Source: Carnegiea gigantea (taxonomy: Eukaryota > Streptophyta > Magnoliopsida > Caryophyllales > Cactaceae). From it: DNA of 64,000 nucleotides. Under the pieces are notes generated by a model. That model saw nothing but the letters and a program-made list of their open reading frames with translations, searched no databases and was not told the DNA's origin. Position 1 is the first letter of the stretch, and the number at the start of each line of letters is the position of its first letter. Location: the NCBI GenBank assembly GCA_029747015.1, contig JAKOGI010000053.1, positions 1,456,001-1,520,000 on the forward strand. Direction: 5' to 3'. A program made the position numbers and the translations under genes. Shown in pieces: positions 11,418-22,425 of this stretch.

Positions 11418-11749
11418 AATCCTTCCCAAAATTACAATGACACTATTTGGTTGTTTGCTGATGAAGACGTGCTGCCCACTAATTCTAAAACTCTTCCATC
11501 TGCCATACAGACTGGGCTGCCCAGGATCCACGCAAGGGAGGCCCATCCCAGCCTCTGCCTATGGAGTCCACGCTTGGAGCAAGGGGGAGTGGCCAACTGG
11601 GCTTGTCACAGCCCAGTCCACCAAACTCCTGTGCACAACCTGGACAAACGAGCAGGAGGATCCTACACATGCGCCTGCACACAAAAACAATGAGGTGAAT
11701 TAGGCCCATATCAAGATAGGACCAGGCCATGCTGACTGGGCCCACTCTA

Positions 11750-13230
11750 ACTTGCCAACACCAGCCCAGTCAGAAGCAGACCATGGCACGAGCAGGCTAG
11801 CCAGACCCAATAAAAAGCCCGCGTCGTATGCTGATTATTTGTGTTATAGCGCTAGACCCAATGATCAAAAAGGAGCCTCAGGTACGTGTTATCCTATAGC
11901 GAATTATATCACATCTAACCATTTTTCGCTTTCTTATCAAAATTTTTTGGCCACTATAACAATGGTCATTAAGCCCAAATATTTTCAGGAGACAGTGAGA
12001 GACCTAAAGTGGCGCGAGGCCATGGCCGAGGAAATTGAGGCCTTGGAGAAAAATCAAACTTTGTCGATTGAAGATCTCCCTCCAGGTAAGAAGCCCATTA
12101 GTTGTAAAATGGATTTACTGAGTTAAGTATAATGTCGATGGGAGTATTCATCGATACAAGACTTGATTGGTGATCCATGGTGATCATCAAGTTGACAACT
12201 TGAAGGATTCAGCTACAATGAAGCATTTGCACCCGTTAGAAAAATGACTAGTGTGAGAATTATCTTATTAGTTGCTGTTGCCAAAGGATGGGAACAACAT
12301 CAGATGGATGTAAACAATGTCTTTCTACATGGAGACTTGGAGGAAGAAGTGTTTATGAAGATGCCTCCTAGATTTAGGTCTAGTAATCCAAGTAAGCTGT
12401 ACAGATTGAAGAAATCCTTATATAGCCTTTGTTAACCCCCACGACAGTGGTTTGCCAAGCTATCCACTAAACTAGGAGAGTATGGTTTTGTTAGATCATA
12501 TTCTGATTACTCACTTTTCATTTACCGAAAAGGTGAAGTGTTATGTCATTACTTGTCTATATGATTGACATCGTGCTAGCTAGCAATAATGCTGATGCTT
12601 CTAAGGAATTCAAAGCCTATCTCAATACCTGTTTTAGCATTAAGGATTTTGGATCTCTAAAATACTTTCTTGGTATTGAGGTGGCATGTGGCCCTGAAGG
12701 AATGTTTCTATATCAATGCAAATATGCTATGGAAATAACTAATGAGTACAAACTATTGGGGGCAAAGCCAGCTGATTTTCCCATTTAGAAAAATCACAAG
12801 CTCACCTTAGCAACAGGGAGAGAGTTGAATGATGCTACGCGATATCGATGCCTGGTTGGCTGGCTTATCTGTCTTACCATAACAAGGCCCGAATTAACAT
12901 ACGTCATACAGAGCCATGGCGGTTGCGAGTGGCGAGCTAGTTTGGGTGCGTACATTTTTGGCATCCTTGGGCGTTTTTCATAACTAGCCGATGAGATTAT
13001 TTTGTGACAGTCAAGAAGCTTTGCACATTGCCAGAAATCCGATCTTCCATGAAAGAACCAAACACATATTGAACTTGATTGTTATTTTGTTTGTGAGAAA
13101 CTCATATCAGGACTCGTCTCACTTGCACAAGTTAGCTCTTAGCATCAACCTGCAGACATTCTCATGAAGGCACTTGGAAAACGTCAATTTTAGTATCTGA
13201 ATGGCAAGTTGGCATGGCAAACTTGCATGC
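11750..13230 (+). pseudogene. E2 reverse transcriptase and RNase H (broken)
   Basis: RT begins with WREAMAEEIEALEKNQT (about 12010) and continues with QMDVNNVFLHGDLEEEVFMKMP (12300-12370) and GSLKYFLGIEV (12650-12690). The catalytic YVDD is replaced by YMID near 12558, losing one of the two metal-binding Asp residues. RNase H remnants are seen as [15 protein letters not shown] and FHERTKHI (12995-13070). Multiple stops and shifts occur. This copy could not make an active polymerase. Confidence 0.82.
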
Positions 13231-13246
13231 TCCAACTTGCGAGGAG

Positions 13247-13492
13247 TGTTAAGGAAATAAAATACTTGCTTAGATATCATTTGGTCATATTCCGTTATTT
13301 GTAATTGAGTTGGACTCTATGGCTTGCATAGTCCACGGCTAGGGTTAGTATTAGAAAGAGGCATGCATGCTTGTAATGCTATATAATTACTTGTACTCAA
13401 GGCTTAAAAGCAACGAAGTCAAATACATACGCACGGCACACATGATTGGTCCTGATTAGCTCCCAAATTCTCAAACACAATTATTTTCTACA
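13247..13492 (+). repeat. E2 3' LTR
   Basis: 246 bp, begins TGTTAAGGAAATAAAATAC and ends TTCTACA. It is preceded by a purine-rich tract (gcgaggag) that would prime plus-strand synthesis. Confidence 0.9.
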
Positions 13493-13497
13493 CCCTC

Positions 13498-14381
13498 TGA
13501 AGTTGTTAACTACAAATGCCATTTCCAAGGCCCCAAGAAAGGACCTCGATCTGTCAGAAAATACGGTGCAAGCCCTGCAACCAATTCCAGTGTTTTTCAA
13601 TCTTTGCACATAATATTCCTATCGGTGTTCTTTATGGTTCGCTTATTTTGGGCCTTCAGTTTGATAAATTTGGTGCTGTTTCCAAGGTGGATATGAGAGA
13701 GTTTGGTAGCCAAGAAAATGGAAGGAAACCAGTTGAGAAAAGAATAATAATAAAGGAGCCATTTCTGAGCTCCCGTTGTCTGATGCTCTGATCCTGCTGG
13801 TGAAAGCAATAATTAGGTTTAGAAATGAACAAAGTACCTGGGAGGGCAAGGGATATTTTGCAATAACTTTTTCTTGTTGGGTTTGTGGTGCTTGTGGTTT
13901 TGCATGTAGCTTTTATATTTACTCTAGACTACATTTCGGAAGTTCTTTTCATCTTTTGGAGGTTTATTCAATGTGAAAGTGCTCAGTACGAGGGACAATC
14001 TTTTTTTCTTTTTCCTGCCAAGAAGCATCTCAAAGGGTGTATGGAAATCGAGTGCTTTTAAGGACATACGATTGATGAGATAGGCTGCAGAAAGAAATGT
14101 ATCACCCCAGTAAAATAAGGCTTTTTGGAACATTCATAGTGAACAAGATTCACGGTATATGCACATTAAAAGTGAGACATTTTTCAGAAGCTTTTCTTGT
14201 TGGGACTGTGGTCTGGTGGCTTTATCTGTAGCTTTTATATTTACTCTTCTTGATTGATGAAGATTAGAATTAGATGTACAATCAACTGTCAACCATATTA
14301 GAATTAGTTTTCGAGCTTCCATTGATTTTCTCTTAATGTATCAAGTGTCAACTGGGCTCTTTCTTGTGAGAGGTACATGAT
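13498..14381. other. Spacer duplicated at 46.45-47.34 kb
   Basis: No gene recognised. The whole stretch aligns with 46455-47340, including a motif about a lower-case 'cagcttttatatttac' repeat present twice. A short minus-strand frame near 13924-14133 contains FYWGDTFLSAAYLINRMS, which resembles a copia integrase tail. It is probably a fragment of an older retrotransposon shared by both duplicates. Confidence 0.5.
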
Positions 14382-14481
14382 CTGACGCTAGCTCAGTTAC
14401 TAGAGTGGAGAAAAAGTCTTGCCATGCATGTACCCCAGCAGATTCATGTCCACTTTGCTGGTTAAAATCTGGCAGGTCGGA
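14382..14481 (+). pseudogene. tRNA-Tyr relic without anticodon
   Basis: The start (ctgacgctagctcagttactagagtggag) and end (gctggttaaaatctggcaggtcgga) are tRNA-Tyr. The middle is replaced by unrelated sequence, so GTA is absent. Its duplicate is at 47341. Confidence 0.6.
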
Positions 14482-14838
14482 CCGTTTTGTTCATTCTTTT
14501 TCTTTATTTTAGTTTATATCCTTCTTTTTGTTGTGGTTTTTCCTACATTCAATAGCTATTTGCTGCTGTAGCTGCTTCCCTTATTTATTTGTTTGTAATG
14601 TAAAATTTTTCCTATTTCACTGCCACAATGGTTGTCTCATTTTTAAATTTTGATACCCAAAGTAAATGCCTTTGTAGAAGGATACAGTACTGTTTATGGA
14701 GAATGGTCAATTATTTTGGGCTTCTAAACTAACATTCTCATTGGAAGCGCCCGGTCCAAACTGGAAGCAACATGAGATTGTGACCGTTGTTTTTAACGGA
14801 TGTTAAAATATATACTATCAACGAATCTGATGACAGAA

Positions 14839-14932
14839 TCGAACTTAGCTCAGCGGGTAGAGCGGAGGACTGTAGTCGGTCCTTGATCCACCGATACTCC
14901 TCAGGTTGCGGGTTCGAATCCGACAGTTAGGA
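14839..14932 (+). tRNA. tRNA-Tyr(GUA) with intron, probably decayed
   Basis: The acceptor strands TCGAACT and AGTTAGG pair except for one mismatch. The D-arm is tagctcagcgggtagagc, and GTA lies at 14872-14874 followed by an intron of about 21 nt. The anticodon stem GAGGA/TCCTC is perfect and box B is ggttcgaatcc. Two mismatches in the T-stem argue for a pseudogene. A long T-run follows from about 14940, matching the one after the relic at 53992. Confidence 0.6.
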
Positions 14933-15449
14933 CTTTTCCTTTTTTTTTTTTTTTTTTTTTTTTTGGGTGCTTCTGGTTTTGTGATGCTCATCAAGAGTGG
15001 GAATACTCATGGGCTCACGTCTTAACCTATGAAATCTGAATCCCAGGATGGACATAAGTAGTGATTTGCATCCATAATGGGCGATCCGATAGGTTTTTTA
15101 GTGAGTATGGCCCTGCCTACTGGACATGCAGACTGATATTTTGGCTGCAGGTTCAAATCCATTTTTGCTTCTTTTTTCCTTGCGTTAACTTCCATCCTTC
15201 TGGCTTTGATGACTATATGTCATGCTGCAGCTTCCAGAATAGTTGTCTTATTTCTAAATGTTAGCACTTGAAGGAAATAAGTCCGAAGGAGAATACAGTA
15301 AAATATTTTGTGAACTGAGAGTCTTAAACTATCTTAGGCATCAAATTTAACATTCTATTGAGCATGCGGGAACAATATCTGTAATTAACAAAAGGCCGTG
15401 CAAATGAAATTAACTAAAACATATTGGACTTTCTGCAGCCATGGTATGC
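14933..15449. other. Spacer with long T-run, duplicated at 54.06-54.66 kb
   Basis: It starts with a run of more than twenty T (about 14941-14963). The rest aligns with 54080-54655. A box-B-like element (caggttcaaatcc) near 15150 may be a further worn tRNA, but no other tRNA part can be placed. No coding gene seen. Confidence 0.5.
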
Positions 15450-15508
15450 GACCCAACTCTAGCTCAGTTGGAATTATCCACTGATAATCCTTAGGTTGCC
15501 AGTTCACA
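15450..15508 (+). pseudogene. tRNA-Tyr relic with internal deletion, cut by E4
   Basis: Sequence acccaactctagctcagttgg is joined directly to aattatccactgataatcc, so the whole anticodon 5' half is missing. The identical deletion occurs at 54659, showing that it predates the duplication. The T-arm is interrupted after ttcaca, where the LTR of E4 appears to start. Confidence 0.6.
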
Positions 15509-15521
15509 TGCAATCGTGTAT

Positions 15522-15763
15522 CTTTTTTTTTTTTTTAAAACAATGGTAAGCAGCCCCAGCCCACGGGCGGCCCCTATCTCAAGGAATACCCAGTGGACCT
15601 GTAATGGGCTAGAGACAAGGGGATGTCAAAGCTTAGGATAGAGCCCAGGACCACATCCTCACACACAATTTCTCCAAAAGACAAAAATTGCGCCCCCCAG
15701 GTTCGAATCTGGGTGGGGGAGGAGGAGAGTGGAAGTGTTGGCCATCCGGCCAACACATATTCG
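15522..15763 (-). mobile_element. tRNA-derived SINE with 16-bp target duplication
   Basis: Read on the minus strand, it has a promoter-like region with a box-A-like tggccggatggcc and a box-B-like T-arm (cccagattcgaacctggg). It ends in an A-tail (the T-run at 15523-15536 on the plus strand). The flanks acatgcaat-c/a-gtgtat (15506-15521 and 15764-15779) match at 15 of 16 bases, a length typical of LINE-driven retroposition. No protein is encoded. Confidence 0.72.
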
Positions 15764-15789
15764 ACATGCAATAGTGTATATGTATATAT

Positions 15790-15979
15790 TGGGAACTGTC
15801 CATATTTAGGATATTGTACATATATTTGTTATTTTGTTTCCATATTCATAGTTCATTATTTAGGAAAGTAGGTTAATGTCTTCGGCGATTAATTCCTTGT
15901 ATATATATTTTGCAAAGATGAATGAATGTAGGGTGAGACTTTCAATCCCAAAATTCAGACTTGTTGCTCTGCCTTTCCA
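15790..15979 (+). repeat. E3 5' LTR
   Basis: 190 bp. It matches 20529-20720 with about ten differences by eye, mostly transitions and a TA-repeat length change. Confidence 0.92.
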
Positions 15980-15992
15980 TGGTATCAGAGCC
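15980..15992 (+). promoter_or_regulatory. E3 primer-binding site (tRNA-iMet)
   Basis: TGGTATCAGAGCC abuts the LTR with no spacer. The Gag start ATG follows two bases later. Confidence 0.92.
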
Positions 15993-15993
15993 A

Positions 15994-16865
15994 ATGGCTG
16001 AGAACGAAGAAAAACTGAAACCCGAGATTTTAAAGAAGACACCTTCACCTTATGACCTGAACTCGAATGATAGCCCTGGGAATGTCATCACACAAGTTCG
16101 ATTGCAAGGAGACAACTATGAAGAACGGGCAAGAGCCATACGGACCTCGTTGAGGGCAAGACGAAAGTGGGGATTTATCGAAGGGAAAATTACTCAACCA
16201 AGCGCCAACTCTCCAGACATAGACAAGTGGTGGACTGTGCAATCTATGCTTGTTTCATGGATTTGGAATACTATCGAACCGGGCTTGCGTTCAACCGTGT
16301 CATACATAGAAAATGCAAAGGACCTCTGGTAGGACATAAAGGACCGATTTTCAGTGGCAAATGGACTTCTAATTCAATAGTTGATGGCCGAACTGTCTGA
16401 CTGCAAGCAGCGGGGGCTGTCCATAGTGGCATACCATGGAAAATTGAAGACCTTACGGGACGAATTGACGAACTATGACCAGATTCCTACTGACGAATGC
16501 GGAGATTGCAAATGCGAGATTGGCCCGAAATTGGAGAAAAAGTGTGAGGAGGAGCGTGTTCATAAATTCCTGATGGGCCTTGACAGAGACAACTGTGGGA
16601 CGGTGAGATCGAGCTTGCTAGCCACCGAACCTCTGCCAACGATGAATAGGGTTTACTCGATTCTGGTCCAGGAAGAACGAGTCAAAACCATGACCCGTTC
16701 ACAAACTGACCAAGAAGAAATCATGGCACTTCTAACTTCAGATCGTAGGGGTGAGGCGAATAGCGAGACAAAATAGTGACTTGTACTCACTGTAAAAAGA
16801 CGGATCATGAAGCTGGGAATTGTTTTCAGCTTGTGGGGTATCCGAAATGGTGGGGAGAACACACG
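15994..16865 (+). pseudogene. E3 gag (broken)
   Basis: The frame opens at ATG 15994 (MAENEEKLKPEILKK) and reads about 112 codons through the UBN2-type Gag domain (NYEERARAIRTSLRARRKWGF). It then meets TAG at 16330 where a Trp of the DLWxDIKDRF motif is expected. It resumes after a shift (KQRGLSIVAYHGKLKTLRDEL, KFLMGLDRD). The zinc knuckle CTHCKKTDHEAGNC with FQLVGYPKWW sits at 16781-16850 in another frame. Three lesions in an otherwise recognisable Gag. Confidence 0.83.
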
Positions 16866-17109
16866 AGGGACTTGAAATCAGTAGGACGTGGCAGAGGAGG
16901 TGTGAGCAGTGGCAAAGGCAGGGACGGCACACCCAGAGCAAACGCTGCCCAGGTGAGTGGGAGCGACGGTATTGGCGTTGGAGGCGATGAGCATGGGATG
17001 CCAAATCTAAATAAGGATTCAGTGCCAATGGCGATGAGCATGGGACGCCAAATCTAAACAAGGATCAGTGCCAATCACTTCTTGAATTAATTAATTCCCA
17101 CCGAGCTAA

Positions 17110-18593
17110 CTCTGCCGAAAAGATGACTGGTAAGACAAATTGTGACCCTTGGATTATTAACACTGGGGCTTCAAATCATATGACCGGAAATTTGGGACGA
17201 TTAAATGATTTGAAGCCAATTCGGAGCTGCTCTATCGATTTGCCAAACGGTAGTACTATGCTTGCTACCGAGGAAAGATCCGTTCAACTTGATGATAATG
17301 TGGTGTTATCAAACATTCTTTATGTTCCCGAATTAGCTTGTAATTTGATTTCTGTGCCACAGGTTGTGGATGAATCCGATTGTATTACAGCTTTTTCTAA
17401 ACATATGTGTATTTTATAGGGCTGCACTTTGAAGATGCTGATTGGTGCGGTTGAGCGAAAAGATGAACTCTACTATTTCCGGGAAAAACCAAGCATAAAT
17501 GCACATACAGCACAAGGAGTGGGGTCGGTTGATTGGTGGTATGCCAGATTGGGTCATCCTTCTCTCGAAATTACCAAGTTAGTTCCCGTAGTTGATATTA
17601 GAAAAAGTAGTGAGGTGTTGAATAAAAATTGTAATGTATGCCATCGTACAAAGCAAGCTAGAAATAGTTTTCTGCTTAGTGACAATAAAACTTCGGATTT
17701 GTTTTAAACTTATTCACTGTGATTTATGGGGACCCTATAAAGTCGCTTCTTCTTGTGCTGCTCATTATTTCTTGACTATTGTGGATGATTTTTCTTGTGC
17801 TATTTGGGTAACGTTGTTGGTTGGTAAGAAGGATGTGACCCAAACTTCGAAGAATTTCTTTGCTATGGTTACTAGACAATTTAATAAGCATGTCAAAATT
17901 GTCTGGAGTGATAACGGGACTGAGTTTACTCACATGAAAAATTATTTCTTGGCCAATGGAATAATCTTTCAAACTTATTGCACTAGGACACTACAATAAA
18001 ATGGTTGGGTAGAGCGCAAACATAAACATATTATGAATGTAGCTCGGGTTGTTCGATTTCAAGGGCATTTACCAATCAGTTTTTGGGGGGTATGTGTTTT
18101 AACTGCTGGTTATTTAATAAATCGGTCACCTTCCATGGTCCTAGATGGCAGAACCCCTTATGAAACCCCTTATGAAATTCTTTATGGGCATGTACCTTGC
18201 TATGAACATCCTAGAGTGGTTGGGTCCTTGTGTTATGCACACAACCAAGGGGCAAAGAGGGATAAATTTGTGAGTTGGAGTCGAAAATGTGTGTTTATGG
18301 GTTATCCTTATGGCAAAAAGGGATGGATATTGTATGATTTAGAGACTCAGACATTTTTTGTCTCCCGGGATGTGGAATTTTGTGAGGATAAATTTCTATT
18401 TGCTTTGGATGTTACTAATGACACTCAAATAAGGGAGGCTTGTCAAGAGGAGTGTGGGAATTGGGACTTAGATGAGTGTGAGGAAGTGAGGGGGGGTGTG
18501 GATGGCCAAGCCCAGCGTGCAGGTGAGGGCGAAGCAACCCAAACGGAGGGAGATGCCCAAGACCCCCATGGAGATGGCATAGAGATGGCGTGA
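17110..18593 (+). pseudogene. E3 protease and integrase (broken)
   Basis: The protease motif reads WIINTGASNHMTG (about 17150-17190), where the catalytic Asp of D-T/S-G is Asn, so it should be inactive. The pre-integrase finger has RLGHPSLEI and CNVCHRTKQARN (17550-17660). The integrase core has Asp in IHCDLWGPY (about 17720), Asp in WSDNGTEF (about 17910) and Glu in ERKHKHIMN (about 18015). A TAA just before this last motif replaces a likely Gln codon. Frameshifts lie at about 17420 and 17705. Confidence 0.85.
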
Positions 18594-18915
18594 AGATGGC
18601 ATGGACCAAGCATCTGGGGTGTCCCTTCTTCCTATTGAGAGATTGACAACCCAAGTGGATAGCGGCCCACCATCAGTTAGGGTTCCTTCTCATAGACCGA
18701 CTGACAATGAACCAAATAGGCATTTTTTGGAAGGAGACCAACTCTCAGCATCCACCCATGATGACACTCTTGAGACTGTGGTAGATACTTCTAATGTGTT
18801 GGGTTGCAGGCATTGGAAGAAGGAGCCTTTAATTCATTTGCGTGACTATATTACTCATTCTACCTGAAAATTGAGTCCATCTGATTGTGCACCCACGCAA
18901 TAGCATCTTCCAGGT

Positions 18916-20520
18916 ATGCCCTATCCTGTGGCACACTATGTAAGCTGTGATAAATTCTCTCTGCACCACAGAAATTTTCTTGTAGCTATTACTTCAGGTC
19001 TTGAGCCAGTGAACTGCTTTGATGCAGCAACAGATGAACGGTGGAGAGATGCTGTAATGCGCTTGAGGATAATGAGACATAGGAAATTATTGATCTGCCA
19101 CCTGAGGAGAAAGCTCTTGGCTGTAAATGGGTCATTAAAATCAAATATAGATCTGATTTACACGTGGAGTGCTACAGAGCTTGTTTAGTCACCTTTGGTA
19201 ATCATCAGATTGTGGGAATTGAATTTATAGACACATTTGCTCCAGTGGAGAAAATGGTCACAGTTAGAACATTTCTTGCAGTGGCCACGGCTAAGCAGTG
19301 GGAAATACATCAAATGGATGAGCACAACGCTTTTTTACATGGTGATCTACATGAGGAAGTCTACATGAAAATACCTCCAGGATTCCGAGTTGCAAATTCC
19401 AAGAAAGTGTGTCGGCTCAAAAAGTTACTGTATGGGCTGAAACAGGCATCGCGATGTTGGTTTGCCAAGTTATCATCGGCCTTGTTGGCATACGGTTTCA
19501 CATAGCCATATTCAGATTATTCGCTGTTTACTCTGCAGAACAACGATACTCTACTGAATCTCCTTGTCCATGTAGTTGACTTAATTATTTTCGGTAATAA
19601 TCATGAGGCTATTGTGGAGTTTAAATCCTACTTGAGTGAGTATTTTCACATGAAGGATTTGGGGGCTCTCAAATATTTTTTAGGCGTCGAAGTCACTCGA
19701 AGTGCAGAGGGGATTTTTCAGCATAAATATGCTTTGGATATCATTTCTGAAGCGGGATTGGTAGGTGCCAAATCCGCTAGCACTCCACTGAAGCAGCAAC
19801 ATCAATTAGCTTTAGCCGATGGACCATTCCTACATGATCCCGAAAAATATCGCCGACTAGTAGGTCTCCTCATCTACCTTTGTTTCACGCGTCCTGACCT
19901 ATCATATTGTGCACATTTCTTGTCTCAATTCATGTAACACCCGAGGGATGAACATTGGGAAGCAGCATTGTGGGTTGTTCTTTCCTTGAAGGGGAACCCA
20001 AGGCAAGAAATTCTGCTTCGTAGTAAGTGTGACCTTAAAATCCATTGGTGGTGTGATTTGGATTGGGCAGGGTGTCCATTAACACAACAGTCTCTTACTG
20101 GCTAGTTTATTTCTCTGGGTAATTCTCCTGTCTCTTGGAAGACCAAAAAGCAACATACTATGTCACATTCTTCGGCGAAGGTGGAGTATCGATCTATGGC
20201 TATGACTACTAGCGAGCTTAAACGGCTCAAAGGGATCCTCTCATCTCTGGGAGTGGAGCATAAGGAGTCCATGAAACTATATTGTGACAGCCATGCTGCC
20301 TTATATATTGCTAAAAATCTAGTTTTCCATTAGCGTACCAAACATATTGAGGTTGATTGTCATTATGTTCGAGATGAGATCCTCAAAGGGGTCATTTCGG
20401 CCATATATGTCCCTACACAGGAACAGCTTGCGGACACTTTTACCAAAGCATTTGGTCGACCACAATTTGAATATCTTCTTTGCAAGTTGGGCATGTGCAA
20501 TCTCCATGCACCAACTTGAG
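18916..20520 (+). pseudogene. E3 reverse transcriptase and RNase H (broken)
   Basis: Clear RT blocks are [39 protein letters not shown] and [13 protein letters not shown] (19225-19460). The polymerase motif reads HVVD near 19570 instead of YVDD, with Tyr and the first Asp changed. The connection (DLGALKYFLGVEVTR, then FTRPDLSYCAHFLSQFM) spans 19650-19935. RNase H is seen in fragments up to the CNLHAPT end (about 20510), just before the polypurine tract. Stops at 19503 and 19935 and a frameshift near 19180 kill it. Confidence 0.85.
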
Positions 20521-20528
20521 GGGGGTAT

Positions 20529-20720
20529 TGGGAATAGTCCATATTTAGGATATTGTACATATATTTGTTATTCTATTTCTATATTCATAGTTCATTATTT
20601 AGGAAAGTAGGTTAATGTCTTTGGCAATTAACTCCTTGTATATATATATATTGCAAAGATGAATGAATGCAGGGTGAGATTTTCACTCCCAAAATTCAGA
20701 CTTGTTGCTCTACCTTTTCA
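20529..20720 (+). repeat. E3 3' LTR
   Basis: 192 bp, the partner of the LTR at 15790. It is immediately preceded by the polypurine tract gaggggggtat. Confidence 0.92.
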
Positions 20721-20837
20721 GTATATATGTTTATATTGGGCCTTGTATCTATAAGTCTTATACCATGTAAACCCTAGTTTGACAAATAAATATATATCAC
20801 TCCACCCTAATTGGGATAGGCACCATAATTCCGTACA
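20721..20837 (+). repeat. E4 5' LTR, distal part
   Basis: The segment continues the TA-rich sequence left of E3 (15780-15789) and ends CCGTACA, directly followed by a primer site. No second LTR copy survives in the window, so LTR length (about 140 bp after removing insertions) is an inference. Confidence 0.6.
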
Positions 20838-20850
20838 TGGTATCAGAGCC
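20838..20850 (+). promoter_or_regulatory. E4 primer-binding site (tRNA-iMet)
   Basis: TGGTATCAGAGCC, the same site as in E2, E3 and the SMART element, marks the end of the E4 5' LTR. Confidence 0.9.
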
Positions 20851-20904
20851 TAACCCTAAACCTATGCCTATTCTTTAAACACTACTGTCGTGAACTCCAT
20901 CTCC

Positions 20905-22400
20905 ATGGCCGACATCCCTCCTCCAAGCTGCTTCGGTCTCTCCTTTGGTCTAGTAAAGCTAAGCACCCCTTCTTCACACAGTGAGTCATCTCCTCTGTTG
21001 CTCCTATGTCAAACCAGGCAACCCCACACCATGTTCATACTCCTTGACATCCTCTAGAACTGTCTATTCCTATGCTAACAGCCCCGCATACCACCAACTC
21101 TGTCCCTCTTCTTTCTTCCCCACCTCCGGTAGCATGGTATCCTTTTTAATTTAATAACTTTCTGGCAACCTACAATTCTCACCCGTCGTTGCCTCTCAAC
21201 TTACTTTTCGTGAGTCAAGATTCCTCCTTTTGTCTTTCCGGGCATTGCTTCCCCACTCCACTTTTGAAGTTGGTTCGTCCAGTGCAAATCCAACTACATC
21301 TGCCATGAATTTTGCTACTTACCTTCAAACCGTGCCACCGGCTTCTCTTCCTTTTCCTCATGGACTCTCTTTAGCTGCTCTTAATATTACAAACATTATG
21401 ACAGTCTGCCTCTCCTCCGCTGAAGACTATCTAACCTAGCTGACTCAGTTCTATGTTGTGTTAGTGTCACATGGATTGCTCAGCCTTGTTGACGGGTCAT
21501 ACCTGACCCCTACTTCCACCCTCACCTCTTTTAATGGTGAGATTTACATTAATCTGGCTTTCCAAGACTCGATTCGACTTGATCAAAGTGCCTGATCATG
21601 GCTCTTTGCAACCTCGTCTCCTGAGGTTCTCATTGACATCCATAACTCGCCCTTGTCCTACCATGTCTGGGAACGCCTCATGCATCGGTTCATGCATTCG
21701 AGCATGGCTCGAGCTCTTGAACTTAAACGGATGCTCACTAATATTCGCAAGTTTGATACCCAGTCCATGGATGCTTATCTCCATGAAATCAAAACTATTG
21801 CCAATAATCTTGCGTCTATCAACTCTACGGTATTTCAAACTGATCTGGTTCATATAACTAATGGGGCTTGGTCGGGAGTATGAGACATTGGTCACCACCT
21901 TAACTCACTTACCCCTACAACTTACCTTTGATAATCTATGCCCGCGCTTGCTCCTACATGAATAGCATCTCCGAATCTTGGGTGGAGATGACCACAACGT
22001 CACCCACCCGGCTCTTGCCACCCGGCTCTCGGGCTCCTCTCTACAACCCTTAAATGACAGCTGCCCTAACAACAACAACCGTAACAATAACCGTGGCTGG
22101 CCGGTATAATAATCGAAACTGTCAGAACCGTAGAGGAGGAGGTGGGAATCGAAATCGAAATCAGTCCTCTACATCTCAGTCTTGGAGTGTGGCTGCAAGT
22201 ACTTGTATTAGTGTATGAGCAATTTGGTTTCTTCATGTTTGATACTCATGTTCAATCATGCACTAACCACTGCCATATAGGTTCCTGACCTCAATCTGGA
22301 TTGTTGGGTTCGGCCCTCATCTCACCTATCAAATTTGTTTTACCTCTGGGCACTCTGCTCTTGATCAGTGTCCTCGTTTCCCTCATAGTGTAGGTCAAAC
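20905..22400 (+). pseudogene. E4 gag (broken)
   Basis: A candidate start ATG is at 20905 (MADIPPP). The recognisable core is VWERLMHRFMHSSMARALELKRML with SMDAYLHEIKTIANNLASIN (21660-21830), a common copia Gag pattern. A Cys/His knuckle (xQICFTSGHSALDQC) is near 22330-22375, with the first Cys codon apparently changed to Tyr. Many stops lie between these blocks. Confidence 0.75.
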
Positions 22401-22425
22401 TCCTGAATCTCTCTCCCTTGCTACT

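Larger units (their letters stand above)
8812..13492 (+). mobile_element. E2: full-length Ty1/copia element with 5-bp TSD
   Basis: LTRs of 242 and 246 bp (TGTTAAGG...) enclose a plus-strand gag-pol of copia order. The perfect 5-bp duplication CCCTC flanks it (8807-8811, 13493-13497). The initiator-Met primer site TGGTATCAGAGC begins immediately after the left LTR. Total length of about 4.7 kb, short LTRs and a Gag knuckle followed by a GYP motif fit the Ale/Retrofit-like copia group; that lineage call is inference. Coding frames are heavily interrupted. The duplicated segment at 46.45 kb shows the empty site. Confidence 0.93.
15790..20720 (+). mobile_element. E3: full-length Ty1/copia element nested in E4 LTR
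   Basis: LTRs of 190 and 192 bp (TGGGAA...TTTCCA/TTTTCA) enclose gag-pol on the plus strand. The primer site TGGTATCAGAGCC directly follows the left LTR and the polypurine tract acttgaggggggtat directly precedes the right one. The flanking direct repeat is GTATATAT on both sides (15782-15789, 20721-20728), longer than the usual 5 bp but lying in TA-rich sequence. Overall 4.9 kb. Resemblance to E2 in Gag knuckle and integrase suggests the same Ale/Retrofit-like group. Confidence 0.92.

Noticed and set aside
15050..15160. Additional tRNA near 15.15 and 54.31 kb
   Set aside because: Only a box-B-like caggttcaaatcc is present; no D-arm, anticodon arm or acceptor can be paired.
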